The notes beneath the pieces are model-generated. The model did not search any database, was not told the DNA's origin, and worked only from the letters and a program-made list of their open reading frames with translations. Below, piece after piece: positions 45,699-54,575 of a stretch of 64,000 bases of DNA. Source of the DNA: Bacillus pumilus (GTDB taxonomy: Bacteria > Bacillota > Bacilli > Bacillales > Bacillaceae). The number at the start of each line of letters is the position of its first letter. The first letter of the stretch is position 1. The translations under genes were made by a program, and so were the position numbers. The DNA is taken from contig NZ_CP027116.1 of the NCBI RefSeq assembly GCF_003431975.1, forward strand, positions 1,922,001 through 1,986,000. Direction: 5' to 3'.

Positions 45699-47084
45699 TT
45701 ATTTCATTTCTTTTTTCAAAACTTCAATGGCTTTTTTCATTTGAGTATCATTATTCTTTAGCTTATCTTGGAGCTTCGTCATCAGTACTGTCGTTGTATC
45801 TCCTGTCAGAATACCGTTTGCTTTCAGGTCGTTGTCTGTTTGGAATCTTTTGACGATAGACTGAAAGGCTTGATCGTACTCGCCATTTGCTTTTGCTTTG
45901 TAGCCAAGCGCTTCGAACATTTTTTGAGCCGCTTTGACTTCATCTCCATTGTCATTCAGCTGATACGTTTTTTTCGGGCTTAAGTATGGCAGCTTTGCAT
46001 AACTTGGGAGCGATGCTTTGACCTGTGGTTCAATTCCTTTTTTGTGAATCCATGAACCATTCGGTGTGAGCCACTTGGCAATGGTTAATTTGACGCTAGA
46101 GCCATCATTATAGCTTTGCGCATTTTGCACAGTCCCTTTACCAAACGTCTTTTCACCAACAATTTGGATACCTGAAGATTGGTGAAGAGCCGCTGCCATG
46201 ATTTCAGCAGCACTGGCTGAGCCACCATTTACAAGGACAACTGCCGGCTGATGAACTTTACGGTCTTTTTCAGCCTTGTACTCTTCTTTCTTCCCTTTTT
46301 CTTCAACCTGCATGATGACTTTCCCTTTATCGATAAAGTCATTACTCATTTCAATCGCTTCTGTCATAATGCCGCCTGGGTTATCTCTCAGGTCAATGAC
46401 ATAGCCTTTTGCCCCTTTTTTCTCAAGGTCATCAATGGCTTTATCTAGCTCTTTAGATGTTGTTTCAGCAAAGGACGTAATTTGGATTTCTCCTATTTTG
46501 TCTTTAGTGAGTTTTGCATACACCGTTTCAAGAGGAATGGTATCTCTTGTGATCGTCACATCGACATTGCCTACTCCTTGGCGGTTAAGGTGCAGCTGAA
46601 CATCCGTTCCTTTTTTCCCTCTGATGAGAGAAACTGCTTGATTGACCGACATGCCTTTTGTGCTTTTTCCATCCACCTTTAAAATACGATCGTGAGGTTT
46701 TAACCCGGCTTTTTCAGCAGGAGAGCCTTTAATCGGCGCGACAATTAAAATTTGTCCATCCTTCTCTTCTACTTGTGCACCAATTCCTTCAAATGAAGAA
46801 GAAATGGTGTTGTTGAATCCTTCGGCTTCCTCCTGATCCATATATGTAGAGTATGGATCATCAAGTGATGCAATCATTCCTTGAATCGCACCATCTACTA
46901 GTTTTTGATCATCCGTTTTTTCGTAATACTCATCTTTTACCTTCGTATACGCAGCCATGAGTTTACTAAACTTCTCATCTCCTGTGACACTGACAGCACC
47001 TTGTTTTGTGATCACAAATGTAATCGCTGAGGACAGTGCTGCTGTCACCAGGATGGCGATGACGAACTTAAATTGTTTTTTCAA
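45699..47084 (-). CDS. ctpA: C-terminal processing protease CtpA
   Basis: About 461 residues when started at TTG 47084, which follows AAAGGTGGTG; the longer frame has no ribosome site. One N-terminal membrane helix (FVIAILVTAALSSAITFVI) is followed by a PDZ domain (about 95-180), and an S41 peptidase with Ser in VNGGSASAAEIMA and Lys in GEKTFGKGTVQ. A C-terminal peptidoglycan-binding (PG_binding_1) domain follows. It cleaves extracellular proteins near their C-termini. Gene order after yodF matches B. subtilis. Confidence 0.9.
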   Translation of the reverse strand: MKKQFKFVIAILVTAALSSAITFVITKQGAVSVTGDEKFSKLMAAYTKVKDEYYEKTDDQKLVDGAIQGMIASLDDPYSTYMDQEEAEGFNNTISSSFEGIGAQVEEKDGQILIVAPIKGSPAEKAGLKPHDRILKVDGKSTKGMSVNQAVSLIRGKKGTDVQLHLNRQGVGNVDVTITRDTIPLETVYAKLTKDKIGEIQITSFAETTSKELDKAIDDLEKKGAKGYVIDLRDNPGGIMTEAIEMSNDFIDKGKVIMQVEEKGKKEEYKAEKDRKVHQPAVVLVNGGSASAAEIMAAALHQSSGIQIVGEKTFGKGTVQNAQSYNDGSSVKLTIAKWLTPNGSWIHKKGIEPQVKASLPSYAKLPYLSPKKTYQLNDNGDEVKAAQKMFEALGYKAKANGEYDQAFQSIVKRFQTDNDLKANGILTGDTTTVLMTKLQDKLKNNDTQMKKAIEVLKKEMK

Positions 47085-47235
47085 AAAAACACCACCTTTA
47101 TCTCCTTTCATTATTATCAAGGACGATGCTTCATCCGTCAACCAAAGGATCAAACTTCTAATTGAAAAGATAAGCCATTTGACCTTGCATTGCATAACCT
47201 TTAGAGAGGAACATGATAAAGGAAGAAGGGGTATT

Positions 47236-47934
47236 ATGAGTGATTATGTAGAAATGCTTGCCTATTTTGGCATATCCAGTGCCCATCCTGGCGGGATTGA
47301 GTTAACAAAAACAATGCTTGAGCATATAAAAATGACACCGGATGCGCGTATACTGGATGCCGGATGCGGGACAGGTCAAACGGCAGCATATTTAGGAAAT
47401 ATCGGTTATCACGTAGAGGCGATTGATACACATCCTTTGATGATTGAAAAGGCCAACCTGCGATTCAAACGAGAAGAACTGCCGATCCGTGCATTGCAAG
47501 CATCGATTGAACAGCTGCCATTTCCAGATGAAGCATTCAATCTTCTCATCAGTGAATCTGTTTTAAGCTTCACCAACCTTCCAGCTGCACTCGCTGAGAT
47601 CAAACGTGTGCTTGCCCCTGGAAGTCAAATGATCGCAAATGAAGCTGTGTTAAAAGCCCCACTCACACCTGAGGAGCTCGCCACCGTTCGAGATTTTTAC
47701 GGGTTTCACTCGCTCTTTTCGGTTGAAGAATGGAAGGAGCAGCTAAAAGCAGCAGGATTCCATGACATTCGCATTCTCTCATTCGATGAACATATGGTAC
47801 AGGAGGAGCCGACGGAAATGGAGTTATCTGAACACATCCCACCTTCTCTTTACGAAACGATGCAAACACACTACGATCTCATTCAAGCGCACCGGAAGCA
47901 GCTTAGTCACATTCTATTTGAATGTAGCGTATAA
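47236..47934 (+). CDS. yodH: SAM-dependent methyltransferase YodH
   Basis: A 232-residue methyltransferase of the ubiE/class I type. The ATG at 47236 follows AAGAAGGGG; the open frame extends further up but overlaps ctpA. Motif I is LDAGCGTGQTAAYL; EAIDTHPLMIEKA carries the acidic residue that holds SAM; INLLISESVLSF-like strand and LAPGSQMIANE follow. Substrate unknown. It is divergent from ctpA. No cysteine ligand set for a metal is seen. Confidence 0.85.
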   Translation: MSDYVEMLAYFGISSAHPGGIELTKTMLEHIKMTPDARILDAGCGTGQTAAYLGNIGYHVEAIDTHPLMIEKANLRFKREELPIRALQASIEQLPFPDEAFNLLISESVLSFTNLPAALAEIKRVLAPGSQMIANEAVLKAPLTPEELATVRDFYGFHSLFSVEEWKEQLKAAGFHDIRILSFDEHMVQEEPTEMELSEHIPPSLYETMQTHYDLIQAHRKQLSHILFECSV

Positions 47935-47965
47935 AATGAGCGAATCTCCTATATGTTTTGTCCAA

Positions 47966-47992
47966 ACTCTATGAAGTCTCTCGCATAGGATA
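47966..47992 (+). promoter_or_regulatory. Sigma-K promoter of yodI
   Basis: AC (47966-47967), 16-base spacer, then CATAGGATA (47984-47992): exact match to AC-N16-CATANNNTA. Confidence 0.75.
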
Positions 47993-48026
47993 AGAGTGAA
48001 AAGAGTTTGTCATAAGGAGGAAAAAT

Positions 48027-48278
48027 ATGGAGCGCTATCAAAAGCTTTGTCAGCAGCACATGGGAAAAGTCGCTAGAATCACAGATCGTAATGGCAGAGT
48101 ACATGTCGGACGCATTGAGCGGGTGACAAACCGCAAAGTGTATATTCGTCCAGTCGGCGGTTCTCGTGGAGGCTTTGGCTTTGGTTATTACGGAGGGTAT
48201 TACGGCTGGGGTGCCGCCTATGGCATCGGCCTTGGTTTCATTACAGGTTTCGCATTAGCAGGATTGTTCTTTTTTTAA
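48027..48278 (+). CDS. yodI: Gly/Tyr-rich spore-coat-like protein YodI
   Basis: An 83-residue protein. The N-terminal half is basic (MGKVARITDRNGRVHVGRIERVTNRKVYI) and the C-terminal half is glycine, tyrosine and phenylalanine rich (GFGFGYYGGYYGWGAAYG) ending in a hydrophobic helix. It has the composition of spore-surface proteins. It is preceded by AAGGAGG and a sigma-K promoter, which fits mother-cell expression. Same neighbour order as B. subtilis YodI. Confidence 0.8.
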   Translation: MERYQKLCQQHMGKVARITDRNGRVHVGRIERVTNRKVYIRPVGGSRGGFGFGYYGGYYGWGAAYGIGLGFITGFALAGLFFF

Positions 48279-48290
48279 AAGAAGAATAAA

Positions 48291-48320
48291 GAAGGCCCCC
48301 CGAATAGCTGGGAGGCCTTT
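48291..48320. terminator. yodI terminator, left copy flanking repeat element 3
   Basis: Arms GAAGGCC(C)CCC and GGGAGGCCTTT. It differs from the right copy at two positions, one of which breaks a stem pair here. Confidence 0.8.
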
Positions 48321-48495
48321 CAGCGTGTAGACAAACCCTCGCATTCGGTGTCAGTCCTGCGTGCTGGTGCTCACGAATGTCAAATTCGCTCCGCGCCAGT
48401 ACTCGTCCTTCCTAGACTGCAAAGGTTTTCTATTACACTGAAAAGAAGACAAAGGGCTAAAATAAAGATCATTTTAGCCCTTTGTCAACAATCTG
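48321..48495 (+). mobile_element. MITE-like structured repeat, copy 3
   Basis: 175 bp, CAGCGTGTAGACAAA to TTTGTCAACAATCTG, with nested stem and internal terminator hairpin as in copies 1 and 2. The flanking hairpins are 30-bp direct repeats with two mismatches, so this insertion is older than those with identical flanks, or its hairpins have drifted. Confidence 0.85.
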
Positions 48496-48525
48496 GAAGG
48501 CCTCCCGAATAGATGGGAGGCCTTT
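48496..48525. terminator. Terminator, right copy flanking repeat element 3
   Basis: Perfect 10-bp stem AAGGCCTCCC/GGGAGGCCTT followed by T run; it terminates ldcB on the minus strand. Confidence 0.85.
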
Positions 48526-48533
48526 TTATTTGA

Positions 48534-49364
48534 TTAGATTTTCTTCACTTTGTTCATGTACTCTTCAAATGTTAAATCGTGATCATGCATCGCTTTTGCT
48601 GCTTCTTTTCCAACATAGCGCAGATGCCATGGCTCATATTCATATTTCGTAATGTCTTCTTTTCCTTTTGGATAACGGATGATAAAGCCATATTTATAGG
48701 CGTTTTTAGCCACCCACTTGCCATCAGGTGTTTCACCAAACTTTTCAGAGATCTCAAATCCGGCACTTTTTGAGGAAATGTCCATAGCAAGGCCTGTTTG
48801 ATGTTCACTTTCGCCTGGTAGTGCTACTGCTTCTTGTGCTTTGTTCTTGCCTTTTAATTTAACTTCACTATCAAAAATGACTTTTTGACGGTCATAGGAG
48901 CGATAGCCAGATACTGCAGCCAGCTCGAAGTTTTCCTTTTTCGCACTTTTGAACAATTTCTCAAGCGCTTCCGCTGCCTCTTTACGAATATATCGTTTTT
49001 CAATATCCTCTGTAAAAGAGAATTCTACTTTTGGTACAACGAGATCAGAAGGTTTATAGGTTCCTGGTAATGCGTATTCTTTGTTGACAAGCGCCAGCAC
49101 GTTTTCAGGATTTTGAATAGTTTTCAGCCCGCTTACCACCTTGATGTCATTGAAATATTCACTCTTTAACGTCAGCTCTTGATCCGATGAATCTGCTGTA
49201 TTGTTTGAGTTTTGCTGGGTAGATGAATTTGTTGCGCTCTTTTGTTCGTTTGTTTTGTTCGATTCAGTTGTACCGCTTTTTTGCTCCAGTAACTGGCAGC
49301 CCGATAATGCGGCTGTCAAACCAAGAATTGATGCGATTGAGAGTATTTTATAGCTTTTCTTCAT
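48534..49364 (-). CDS. ldcB: LD-carboxypeptidase LdcB (YodJ)
   Basis: A lipoprotein of about 276 residues. Start ATG 49364 follows AAAGGAAGG; lipobox LSGC, Cys at about residue 22. A Ser/Asn/Thr-rich linker leads to a VanY-type D-Ala-D-Ala/LD-carboxypeptidase domain: SGYRSYDRQK, metal ligands in SEHQTGLAMD and EPWHLRY. It trims the stem peptide of peptidoglycan outside the cell. It is followed by deoD upstream in the same direction. It is full length. Confidence 0.88.
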   Translation of the reverse strand: MKKSYKILSIASILGLTAALSGCQLLEQKSGTTESNKTNEQKSATNSSTQQNSNNTADSSDQELTLKSEYFNDIKVVSGLKTIQNPENVLALVNKEYALPGTYKPSDLVVPKVEFSFTEDIEKRYIRKEAAEALEKLFKSAKKENFELAAVSGYRSYDRQKVIFDSEVKLKGKNKAQEAVALPGESEHQTGLAMDISSKSAGFEISEKFGETPDGKWVAKNAYKYGFIIRYPKGKEDITKYEYEPWHLRYVGKEAAKAMHDHDLTFEEYMNKVKKI

Positions 49365-49432
49365 GACATACCTTCCTTTTGCTCTTCTAAAAAAATAAAG
49401 ATGCGCTACATCGTAGCACACCCTTTATACTA

Positions 49433-50128
49433 TTATAAAACAGAGTCTAGTGCAATTAAGATCATTTCGTCAAATGTTGTTTGACGCTCTTCAGCCGTAG
49501 TTTCTTCTCCTGTAAGAACATGATCACTCACTGTCAAAATGGATAACGCTTTTCGATCAAATTTTGCTGCAAGCGAATAAAGAGCTGTAGTCTCCATTTC
49601 AATCGCTAGAATTCCGTATTGAGCCATGAGCTCAAGTGGTTTTTCATTATAAAATTGGTCTGCTGTAAATACATTACCGACACGTACAGCGACGTTTTTT
49701 GCTTCTGCTGTGTCGTACGCTTTCTTGAGCAGTCCAAAATCAGCACAAGGTGCATAATCAATCGGTCCAAACGCCACACGGTTCATTTGTGAATCTGTTG
49801 AAGAGGTTTGAGCTAAAATGACATCACGTACGTTGACATCCCTTTTTATAGCTCCGCAAGATCCAACACGGATTAAGTTTTGAACGTCATAGCTTTGGAT
49901 GAGCTCATTCACATAAATCGAAATAGATGGTACGCCCATTCCAGTTCCTTGTACAGAAACACGCTTTCCTTTATAGGTTCCAGTATAACCATACATTCCG
50001 CGCACTTCGTTATAGCATTCGACATCTTCTAAATATGTATCTGCAATATATTTCGCACGAAGCGGATCGCCTGGTAGCAATACCGTTTCTGCAATTTGTC
50101 CTTTTTCTGCTCCAATATGTACACTCAT
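49433..50128 (-). CDS. deoD: Purine nucleoside phosphorylase DeoD
   Basis: A protein of about 231 residues of the hexameric nucleoside phosphorylase type. Start ATG 50128 ([10 protein letters not shown]) follows GGAGG. Family blocks: [30 protein letters not shown], and [14 protein letters not shown] with the C-terminal Asp in [11 protein letters not shown]. It splits purine nucleosides with phosphate in the salvage route. Its stop is 68 bases from ldcB. Confidence 0.93.
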   Translation of the reverse strand: MSVHIGAEKGQIAETVLLPGDPLRAKYIADTYLEDVECYNEVRGMYGYTGTYKGKRVSVQGTGMGVPSISIYVNELIQSYDVQNLIRVGSCGAIKRDVNVRDVILAQTSSTDSQMNRVAFGPIDYAPCADFGLLKKAYDTAEAKNVAVRVGNVFTADQFYNEKPLELMAQYGILAIEMETTALYSLAAKFDRKALSILTVSDHVLTGEETTAEERQTTFDEMILIALDSVL

Positions 50129-50190
50129 TTTTTCAGCCTCCACTTACGTTTACTATGTATTTTATCCTATTTAGTATAAACGATTGAGCC

Positions 50191-50225
50191 CAAAAAAGAA
50201 AATACCAGCTGAAGCTCAAGCTGGC
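50191..50225 (-). terminator. Terminator after yodL
   Basis: GCCAGCTTGAGCTTCAGCTGG-type hairpin with TTTTCTTTTTT tail on the minus strand. Confidence 0.7.
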
Positions 50226-50241
50226 ATCATCCATCATCTAT

Positions 50242-50559
50242 TTAACTCATCGTGAGCAGTCGTTCGCTTCGTTTCCACCCTGACGGAAAAAGTTGATAAT
50301 AGCACTTTCCCTTTTTTCTATCATCAATCACAACAATATCACCTGTTGTCATAAACCGCGCATTGTAATCATTAGGGACTGTATCATGTACATTAAATGT
50401 CGAGAATGCTTTTTCCAGTACATCCAGGTGTGTTCTGCCGCCAATCTTTGTCCGGTACACTGGCTGATGCCCGCTGGCAGCGCCATATTCAGGTGTCTGA
50501 TAAATGGTTAAGTGATATGCTGAAGGTTTCTTTTGAAAAAATCTCAACGTCAATTGCAT
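50242..50559 (-). CDS. yodL: YodL-domain protein
   Basis: A 105-residue protein of the YodL family (MQLTLRFFQKKPSAYHLTIYQTPEYG...). The fold resembles a YodL-like or antirestriction-related domain. Function in the cell is unknown; a B. subtilis YodL inhibits MreB when overproduced during sporulation, as I recall. It lies between deoD and yodM on the same strand, preceded by GGGGAGGG. Confidence 0.75.
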   Translation of the reverse strand: MQLTLRFFQKKPSAYHLTIYQTPEYGAASGHQPVYRTKIGGRTHLDVLEKAFSTFNVHDTVPNDYNARFMTTGDIVVIDDRKKGKCYYQLFPSGWKRSERLLTMS

Positions 50560-50613
50560 TCAAATCCCTCCCCTTTTATATAAAATTGGCTGGGATCTGG
50601 CAATTTCCTTCTT

Positions 50614-51222
50614 CTATTTTTGTCGAATGACAGATAATTTTTCGTCAATCTTTTTACAAATGAGAAATAAAGCAAGTCCTATCGCAAAACCGCCTGCAAC
50701 ATCTGTCAAATAATGAACACCGATATACATTCGGCTGATCCCAATCAAAAGAACACAGATTCCCGTGATCAAGTAGACGCTTTTTTGTTTTTCTTTCAGC
50801 CATGGAATCATCTCAACTAATAGATACGCCATAAAAGGATAGATTGTTGCTGCATTCATCGAATGTCCGCTCGGAAAGCTGTAATAGGTTTCGTTGATCA
50901 GATGATCAAAGGCCGGGCGCTCTCTAGCAAACAGCCCCTTTAGTTCATGATTGATGGTTTTTTCTGCGAGATATAATAGAAAAAGCACCATGATAGAGTA
51001 ATAGCGCTTATACATGAATAGTATGACACTAAACATGAGCATGATTGGGACAAGCAACGCGCTGATGCCAAAGTCCGTCAGAGTCAGCATGACATCATTT
51101 AAAAAAGGGAGTCTCATGCTCTCAAACCATAAGATGATCTGGTTGTCCAATTCTTGACCTGCACCAGATACAACGAGCGCAGATATGGCGCCAAATAAAA
51201 TCAATAGAAATAGGATATACAC
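50614..51222 (-). CDS. yodM: PAP2-family phosphatase YodM
   Basis: A 202-residue membrane phosphatase with about six helices. The acid phosphatase signature is complete: ERPAF (KX6RP-like), FPSGHSM and SRMYIGVHYLTD. The GTG start at 51222 follows GGAGGAG. In B. subtilis YodM is an undecaprenyl- or phosphatidylglycerol-phosphate phosphatase. Here it should recycle lipid phosphates on the outer leaflet. Confidence 0.88.
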   Translation of the reverse strand: MYILFLLILFGAISALVVSGAGQELDNQIILWFESMRLPFLNDVMLTLTDFGISALLVPIMLMFSVILFMYKRYYSIMVLFLLYLAEKTINHELKGLFARERPAFDHLINETYYSFPSGHSMNAATIYPFMAYLLVEMIPWLKEKQKSVYLITGICVLLIGISRMYIGVHYLTDVAGGFAIGLALFLICKKIDEKLSVIRQK

Positions 51223-51272
51223 GCGAAAGATTCTCCTCCCTCTCTCTTCAGAATCTCTTCAAAGTATAGTGC

Positions 51273-51443
51273 CTACCACGCCTCTTCTTCAACTATCATT
51301 GTTTTTTTTAGCATATATTCAAACGTAATGTCAGCCAGCTCAAACGTTTCCAGCTCCGCAGGTATGTACCCTCTTTTGACCAGCTCCATGTAGAAGAATT
51401 CCGCAATTTCCTCTGTATCAATCACCAAATCTGCTTCTTTCAT
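51273..51443 (-). CDS. yozD: Small protein YozD
   Basis: A 56-residue protein read from ATG 51443 (MKEADLVIDTEEIAEFFYMEL), with an AGGAGGCTG ribosome site before it. It continues KRGYIPAELETFELADITFEYML and ends acidic. It matches YozD of B. subtilis in length, sequence pattern and position. It is hydrophilic and helical; function unknown. Confidence 0.85.
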   Translation of the reverse strand: MKEADLVIDTEEIAEFFYMELVKRGYIPAELETFELADITFEYMLKKTMIVEEEAW

Positions 51444-51565
51444 TTCATTCAGCCTCCTTTTTTATGATGTATGAACGTCGCCTGTTTTTTATTACAGTTT
51501 GTCATAATGGCTCATTCCATACATATAAATGCAGTAAACAAAAAAAGAAATGGGGCTTTTAGGCG

Positions 51566-51700
51566 ATGAAATGGTTAAGCATATTAGATGGCGAAACATT
51601 CGATCAGGTGATGGGCCGTATCTTGAGGGGATGGTTTTATGCGATTGTCTTTTTCTGTGTGCCTTATTTTTTATTCGTGTTAGGACAAGTCTTTCTTTAA
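51566..51700 (+). CDS. 44-residue small membrane protein
   Basis: A frame of 44 codons (MKWLSILDGETFDQVMGRILR...) ending in a hydrophobic helix (WFYAIVFFCVPYFLFVLG). The upstream GGGGC at 9 bases is a weak ribosome site. It lies on the plus strand between yozD and yodN, its end only touching the end of yodN. The amphipathic start plus single helix looks like a real small membrane protein, but I do not recognise it. Confidence 0.45.
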   Translation: MKWLSILDGETFDQVMGRILRGWFYAIVFFCVPYFLFVLGQVFL

Positions 51701-52377
51701 CCAAAATGCTCGTGTAAACTTTCCAATATAAAATCCATCATATCCTTGTATTCTGGATCTTTGAAAAATTCGTAGAGAATTTTATAATCATTATAAATAT
51801 CAAGAAGCTCATCCACTATAGATACAGCGAGGAATTCTAGTGATGCTTCGCTTTCTTGTTTCTCTTCTAATTGTAATAGAGCCGTTTGTACCATGTCTTC
51901 TTCTATTTCTTTTGAGGTTTCACCGACGTAATGCACAAAAAGAAGCTGATGAACGAACTGGTCCATCTCATATTTCCTCAGGACAAGCGTTAAATCTTCC
52001 TCTTCTGTTTCCAGCCATTCTCCGTCTTTTAGCCTTGTTAGTTCATAAATGACATCTTCCCAGCCATCTTCAAGGTAGCGCCAAATTTCAGTGCGATGGC
52101 CAATAATTTTAAATAGCTCTTTTCCGTAATCTTTTACATATACAACATCGCCAATGAGGAACTCATATTCAATATCCAGCTTTTCTGTATCCACGATCAC
52201 TCCGTCATACTCATCGTAAAGCTGAAGTGATGTTTCAAAATAAAGCACCTCATTATGATTGACCTCATATAGATAGTGCTGGTCAATTTGATGGACTTTT
52301 GTTATCGTTCCGACTGTGCCGTACATGACAACGACGACAATATCCCCTACTTGATATTTTGGTGCTTTCGCCTTCAT
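51697..52377 (-). CDS. yodN: YodN, uncharacterised acidic protein
   Basis: About 226 residues from ATG 52377, after AAGGGGGAG; the longer frame is not supported. The first ~110 residues look beta-rich, with repeated SH3/KOW-like segments (YQVGDIVVVVMYGTVGTITKVHQ, FLIGDVVYVKDYGKELFKIIGH), the rest is helical and acidic. No enzyme motif. Position between yozD and yozE identifies it as YodN, function unknown. Confidence 0.8.
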   Translation of the reverse strand: MKAKAPKYQVGDIVVVVMYGTVGTITKVHQIDQHYLYEVNHNEVLYFETSLQLYDEYDGVIVDTEKLDIEYEFLIGDVVYVKDYGKELFKIIGHRTEIWRYLEDGWEDVIYELTRLKDGEWLETEEEDLTLVLRKYEMDQFVHQLLFVHYVGETSKEIEEDMVQTALLQLEEKQESEASLEFLAVSIVDELLDIYNDYKILYEFFKDPEYKDMMDFILESLHEHFG

Positions 52378-52481
52378 TCTGTCTCCCCCTTGCCCGACTT
52401 TTGGTCTTAACGTATCGTATGCCGGCGCAAGGAATTCTGCATGGGCAACCACACCATGCAAAACGCCATTTTATTTCTCAT

Positions 52482-52517
52482 CAAAAAAACCGCTTTTCCC
52501 ATCTGGAACAAGCGGTT
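52482..52517 (-). terminator. Terminator after yozE
   Basis: AACCGCTT and AAGCGGTT arms followed by TTTTTTT on the minus strand. Confidence 0.8.
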
Positions 52518-52524
52518 TTGTGTG

Positions 52525-52749
52525 TTATTTTTTTTTGACTTCAACTTCATATTGCTCAAACGCTTCGTCAAATGTCGTCATTGAGCTTAAATAATCACCA
52601 TTTAATTCTAAATAAGCACATAGCTCATGATAATCAGTGGACGCTTTCGGAAAACTGTGATCCTCATAAGCAGCATTTGCAAAATGGCTGATTTCATCTT
52701 TCGGTTTCGGATGTCTGTATTTCATTAAATAATGGTAAAACGACTTCAC
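52525..52749 (-). CDS. yozE: YozE family protein (UPF0346)
   Basis: A 74-residue protein opening MKSFYHYLMKYRHPKPKDEISHFANAAYED, matching the YozE/SAM-like domain family. It is helical, cytoplasmic and of unknown role. Its own terminator follows. Order yodN-yozE-yokU-kamA is as in B. subtilis. Confidence 0.88.
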   Translation of the reverse strand: MKSFYHYLMKYRHPKPKDEISHFANAAYEDHSFPKASTDYHELCAYLELNGDYLSSMTTFDEAFEQYEVEVKKK

Positions 52750-52828
52750 CTGTTTTTCCCTCCGCGATACTCTATTTTGTTGTTATATTATACAGCAATT
52801 TGATGACTTGTATAGGCGGAGGTACAAC

Positions 52829-53110
52829 TTATGATGAAAAGTCAAAGTAATTTCGCTTTAATAACCGCTCCATCCTCATTAATTCTTCGTAAGAGATTTT
52901 TTCTGGAAGTTTTGTCTGATCCACTAAAATTAATTGATCTTCTATCTCCTTGACCGTCTCATCCTTTTGATATGTCATTCCGCAGTGCGAGCAGGAAATG
53001 GACGGTGTTTCGATGATTTCAATGGATTGTGTGCCAGTGATCAGTTCCCAATAGACTGTCGTCTGCTCTGCGTTTGCTTTATTTTCCTCACACCAATCAC
53101 ATGTCAGCAA
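52829..53110 (-). CDS. yokU: Zinc-ribbon-like protein YokU
   Basis: A 93-residue protein with two CxxC pairs (CDWC at residues 4-7 and CSHC around 40-43), likely binding zinc, then a helical C-terminus. TTG 53110 follows AAAGGAGGAG. It starts 2 bases after the kamA stop and is therefore co-translated with lysine aminomutase. Its function is unknown; it accompanies kamA in Bacillus. Confidence 0.8.
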   Translation of the reverse strand: MLTCDWCEENKANAEQTTVYWELITGTQSIEIIETPSISCSHCGMTYQKDETVKEIEDQLILVDQTKLPEKISYEELMRMERLLKRNYFDFSS

Positions 53111-53112
53111 GG

Positions 53113-54513
53113 TTATTTCTCCTCCTTTACAGTTTGATCTTTTTTGAGCTGTGCTTGATATTTTTTCTCTTTTAATTCATCTCGTTTTTCACGTTTGTTT
53201 TTGAGTGTGTCATGCTCAGGATTTGTTTCATATGCTTCTCTTCGTTTCATGCGGCTTAAATTCTCTGGCGTAAACGATTTCGCCTCATCCTCAAATAGTG
53301 CGGTAATACCAATTGCCGGGTCTTGTTTCTCTTCATATATTTCATTAAAATATGCATCTGCTTGGCCTGCGACGTAATGCTCTGGTTCAGGGTAAGAGGT
53401 GATGACTCCTTCAAAGTTACGAAGGACAACTTTATCAGGGCTTTGTGATAATAAATAATTTGGCTGCAAGGCGATCTTTCCTCCGCCTCCTGGTGCATCT
53501 ACAACAAAGCTTGGCACGGCGTAGCCGCTCGTATGCCCTCTTAATCCTTCAATGATTTCAAGTCCCTTTGATACTGGTGTTCTAAAGTGGCCAATCCCCT
53601 CAGATAAATCACATTGATAAATATAATAAGGTCTGACCCGTATCATCACGAGATCGTGCATCAGCTTCTTCATAATCGGCACACTGTCGTTAATTCCTGC
53701 AAGGATGACGGCCTGATTACCTACAGGAACGCCGGCATTTACAAGACGTTCGCACGCTTCTTTGGCTTCTTTCGTGATTTCAATGCTTGTATTGAAATGG
53801 GTATTCAGCCAAACTGGATGATATTTTTTCAAAATCTCGCACAGCTCATCTGTGATACGCTGCGGAAAGACAACCGGCGCACGGGTTCCTATCCGAATGA
53901 TCTCAACGTGCGGAATATCACGTAAGTTTTTCAAAATGTATTCAAGCACTTGATCATTGATTAAGAGGCCATCACCGCCGGAAATTAACACATCCCGCAC
54001 CTCAGGGGTTTCTCTAATATACCCAATGGCAGCATCTAACTGCTTTTTCGGCACACCCATGCCGATTTGGCCGGAAAAACGTCTTCTCGTACAATAACGG
54101 CAGTACATGGAGCACTGGTTTGTCACAAGAAAGAGCACACGATCTGGATACCGATGCGTTAACCCCGGGACAGGTGAGTCCTCATCTTCATGAAGCGGAT
54201 CTTCCAAGTCATATTTTGTTTTATGAAGTTCCTCAGCAATTGGCACAGATTGCATACGCACTGGACATCTTGGATCGTCTGGATTCATCAATGAGGCATA
54301 GTAGGGTGTAATGTTGAGCGGAATGGTTTTGGTGGAGATCTTCACCCCTTCTCTTTCCTCTTCTGTTAAGTTTACGATTTTCTCTAAATCTTCGAGCGTT
54401 TTCACAGTATGCGTCAGCTGCCAAATCCAGTCGTTCCACTTTTCCTCAGGTACATCTTTCCATAGTTCAATGTCCTTCCAATGACGTGCCGGTTCATATA
54501 GTTTTTGATTCAT
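53113..54513 (-). CDS. kamA: L-lysine 2,3-aminomutase KamA
   Basis: A radical-SAM/PLP enzyme of about 466 residues that converts L-lysine to L-beta-lysine. The [4Fe-4S] motif is CSMYCRYCTRRR (about residues 136-147). The PLP Lys should lie in the late block (GGGKIALQPNYLL). ATG 54513 follows GGGGGA. It is expressed from a -24/-12 promoter. Unlike B. subtilis, the yodP-yodT genes for acetylation and further breakdown do not follow. Confidence 0.92.
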   Translation of the reverse strand: MNQKLYEPARHWKDIELWKDVPEEKWNDWIWQLTHTVKTLEDLEKIVNLTEEEREGVKISTKTIPLNITPYYASLMNPDDPRCPVRMQSVPIAEELHKTKYDLEDPLHEDEDSPVPGLTHRYPDRVLFLVTNQCSMYCRYCTRRRFSGQIGMGVPKKQLDAAIGYIRETPEVRDVLISGGDGLLINDQVLEYILKNLRDIPHVEIIRIGTRAPVVFPQRITDELCEILKKYHPVWLNTHFNTSIEITKEAKEACERLVNAGVPVGNQAVILAGINDSVPIMKKLMHDLVMIRVRPYYIYQCDLSEGIGHFRTPVSKGLEIIEGLRGHTSGYAVPSFVVDAPGGGGKIALQPNYLLSQSPDKVVLRNFEGVITSYPEPEHYVAGQADAYFNEIYEEKQDPAIGITALFEDEAKSFTPENLSRMKRREAYETNPEHDTLKNKREKRDELKEKKYQAQLKKDQTVKEEK

Positions 54514-54547
54514 ATCCATTCCCCCTATCAGCATTCAACTTATACTA

Positions 54548-54563
54548 TGCAAGTTATGTGCCA
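54548..54563 (-). promoter_or_regulatory. Sigma-54 (SigL) -24/-12 promoter of kamA
   Basis: On the minus strand TGGCAC-ATAAC-TTGCA is an exact match to the consensus TGGCAC-N5-TTGCA. It is 34 bases upstream of the start and lies next to a sigma-54 activator gene. Confidence 0.9.
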
Positions 54564-54575
54564 ACATGGGAAAAT

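Noticed and set aside
46957..47235. Longer N-terminus of the methyltransferase YodH
   Set aside because: It would overlap ctpA on the other strand and lacks a ribosome site; ATG 47236 has AAGAAGGGG before it.
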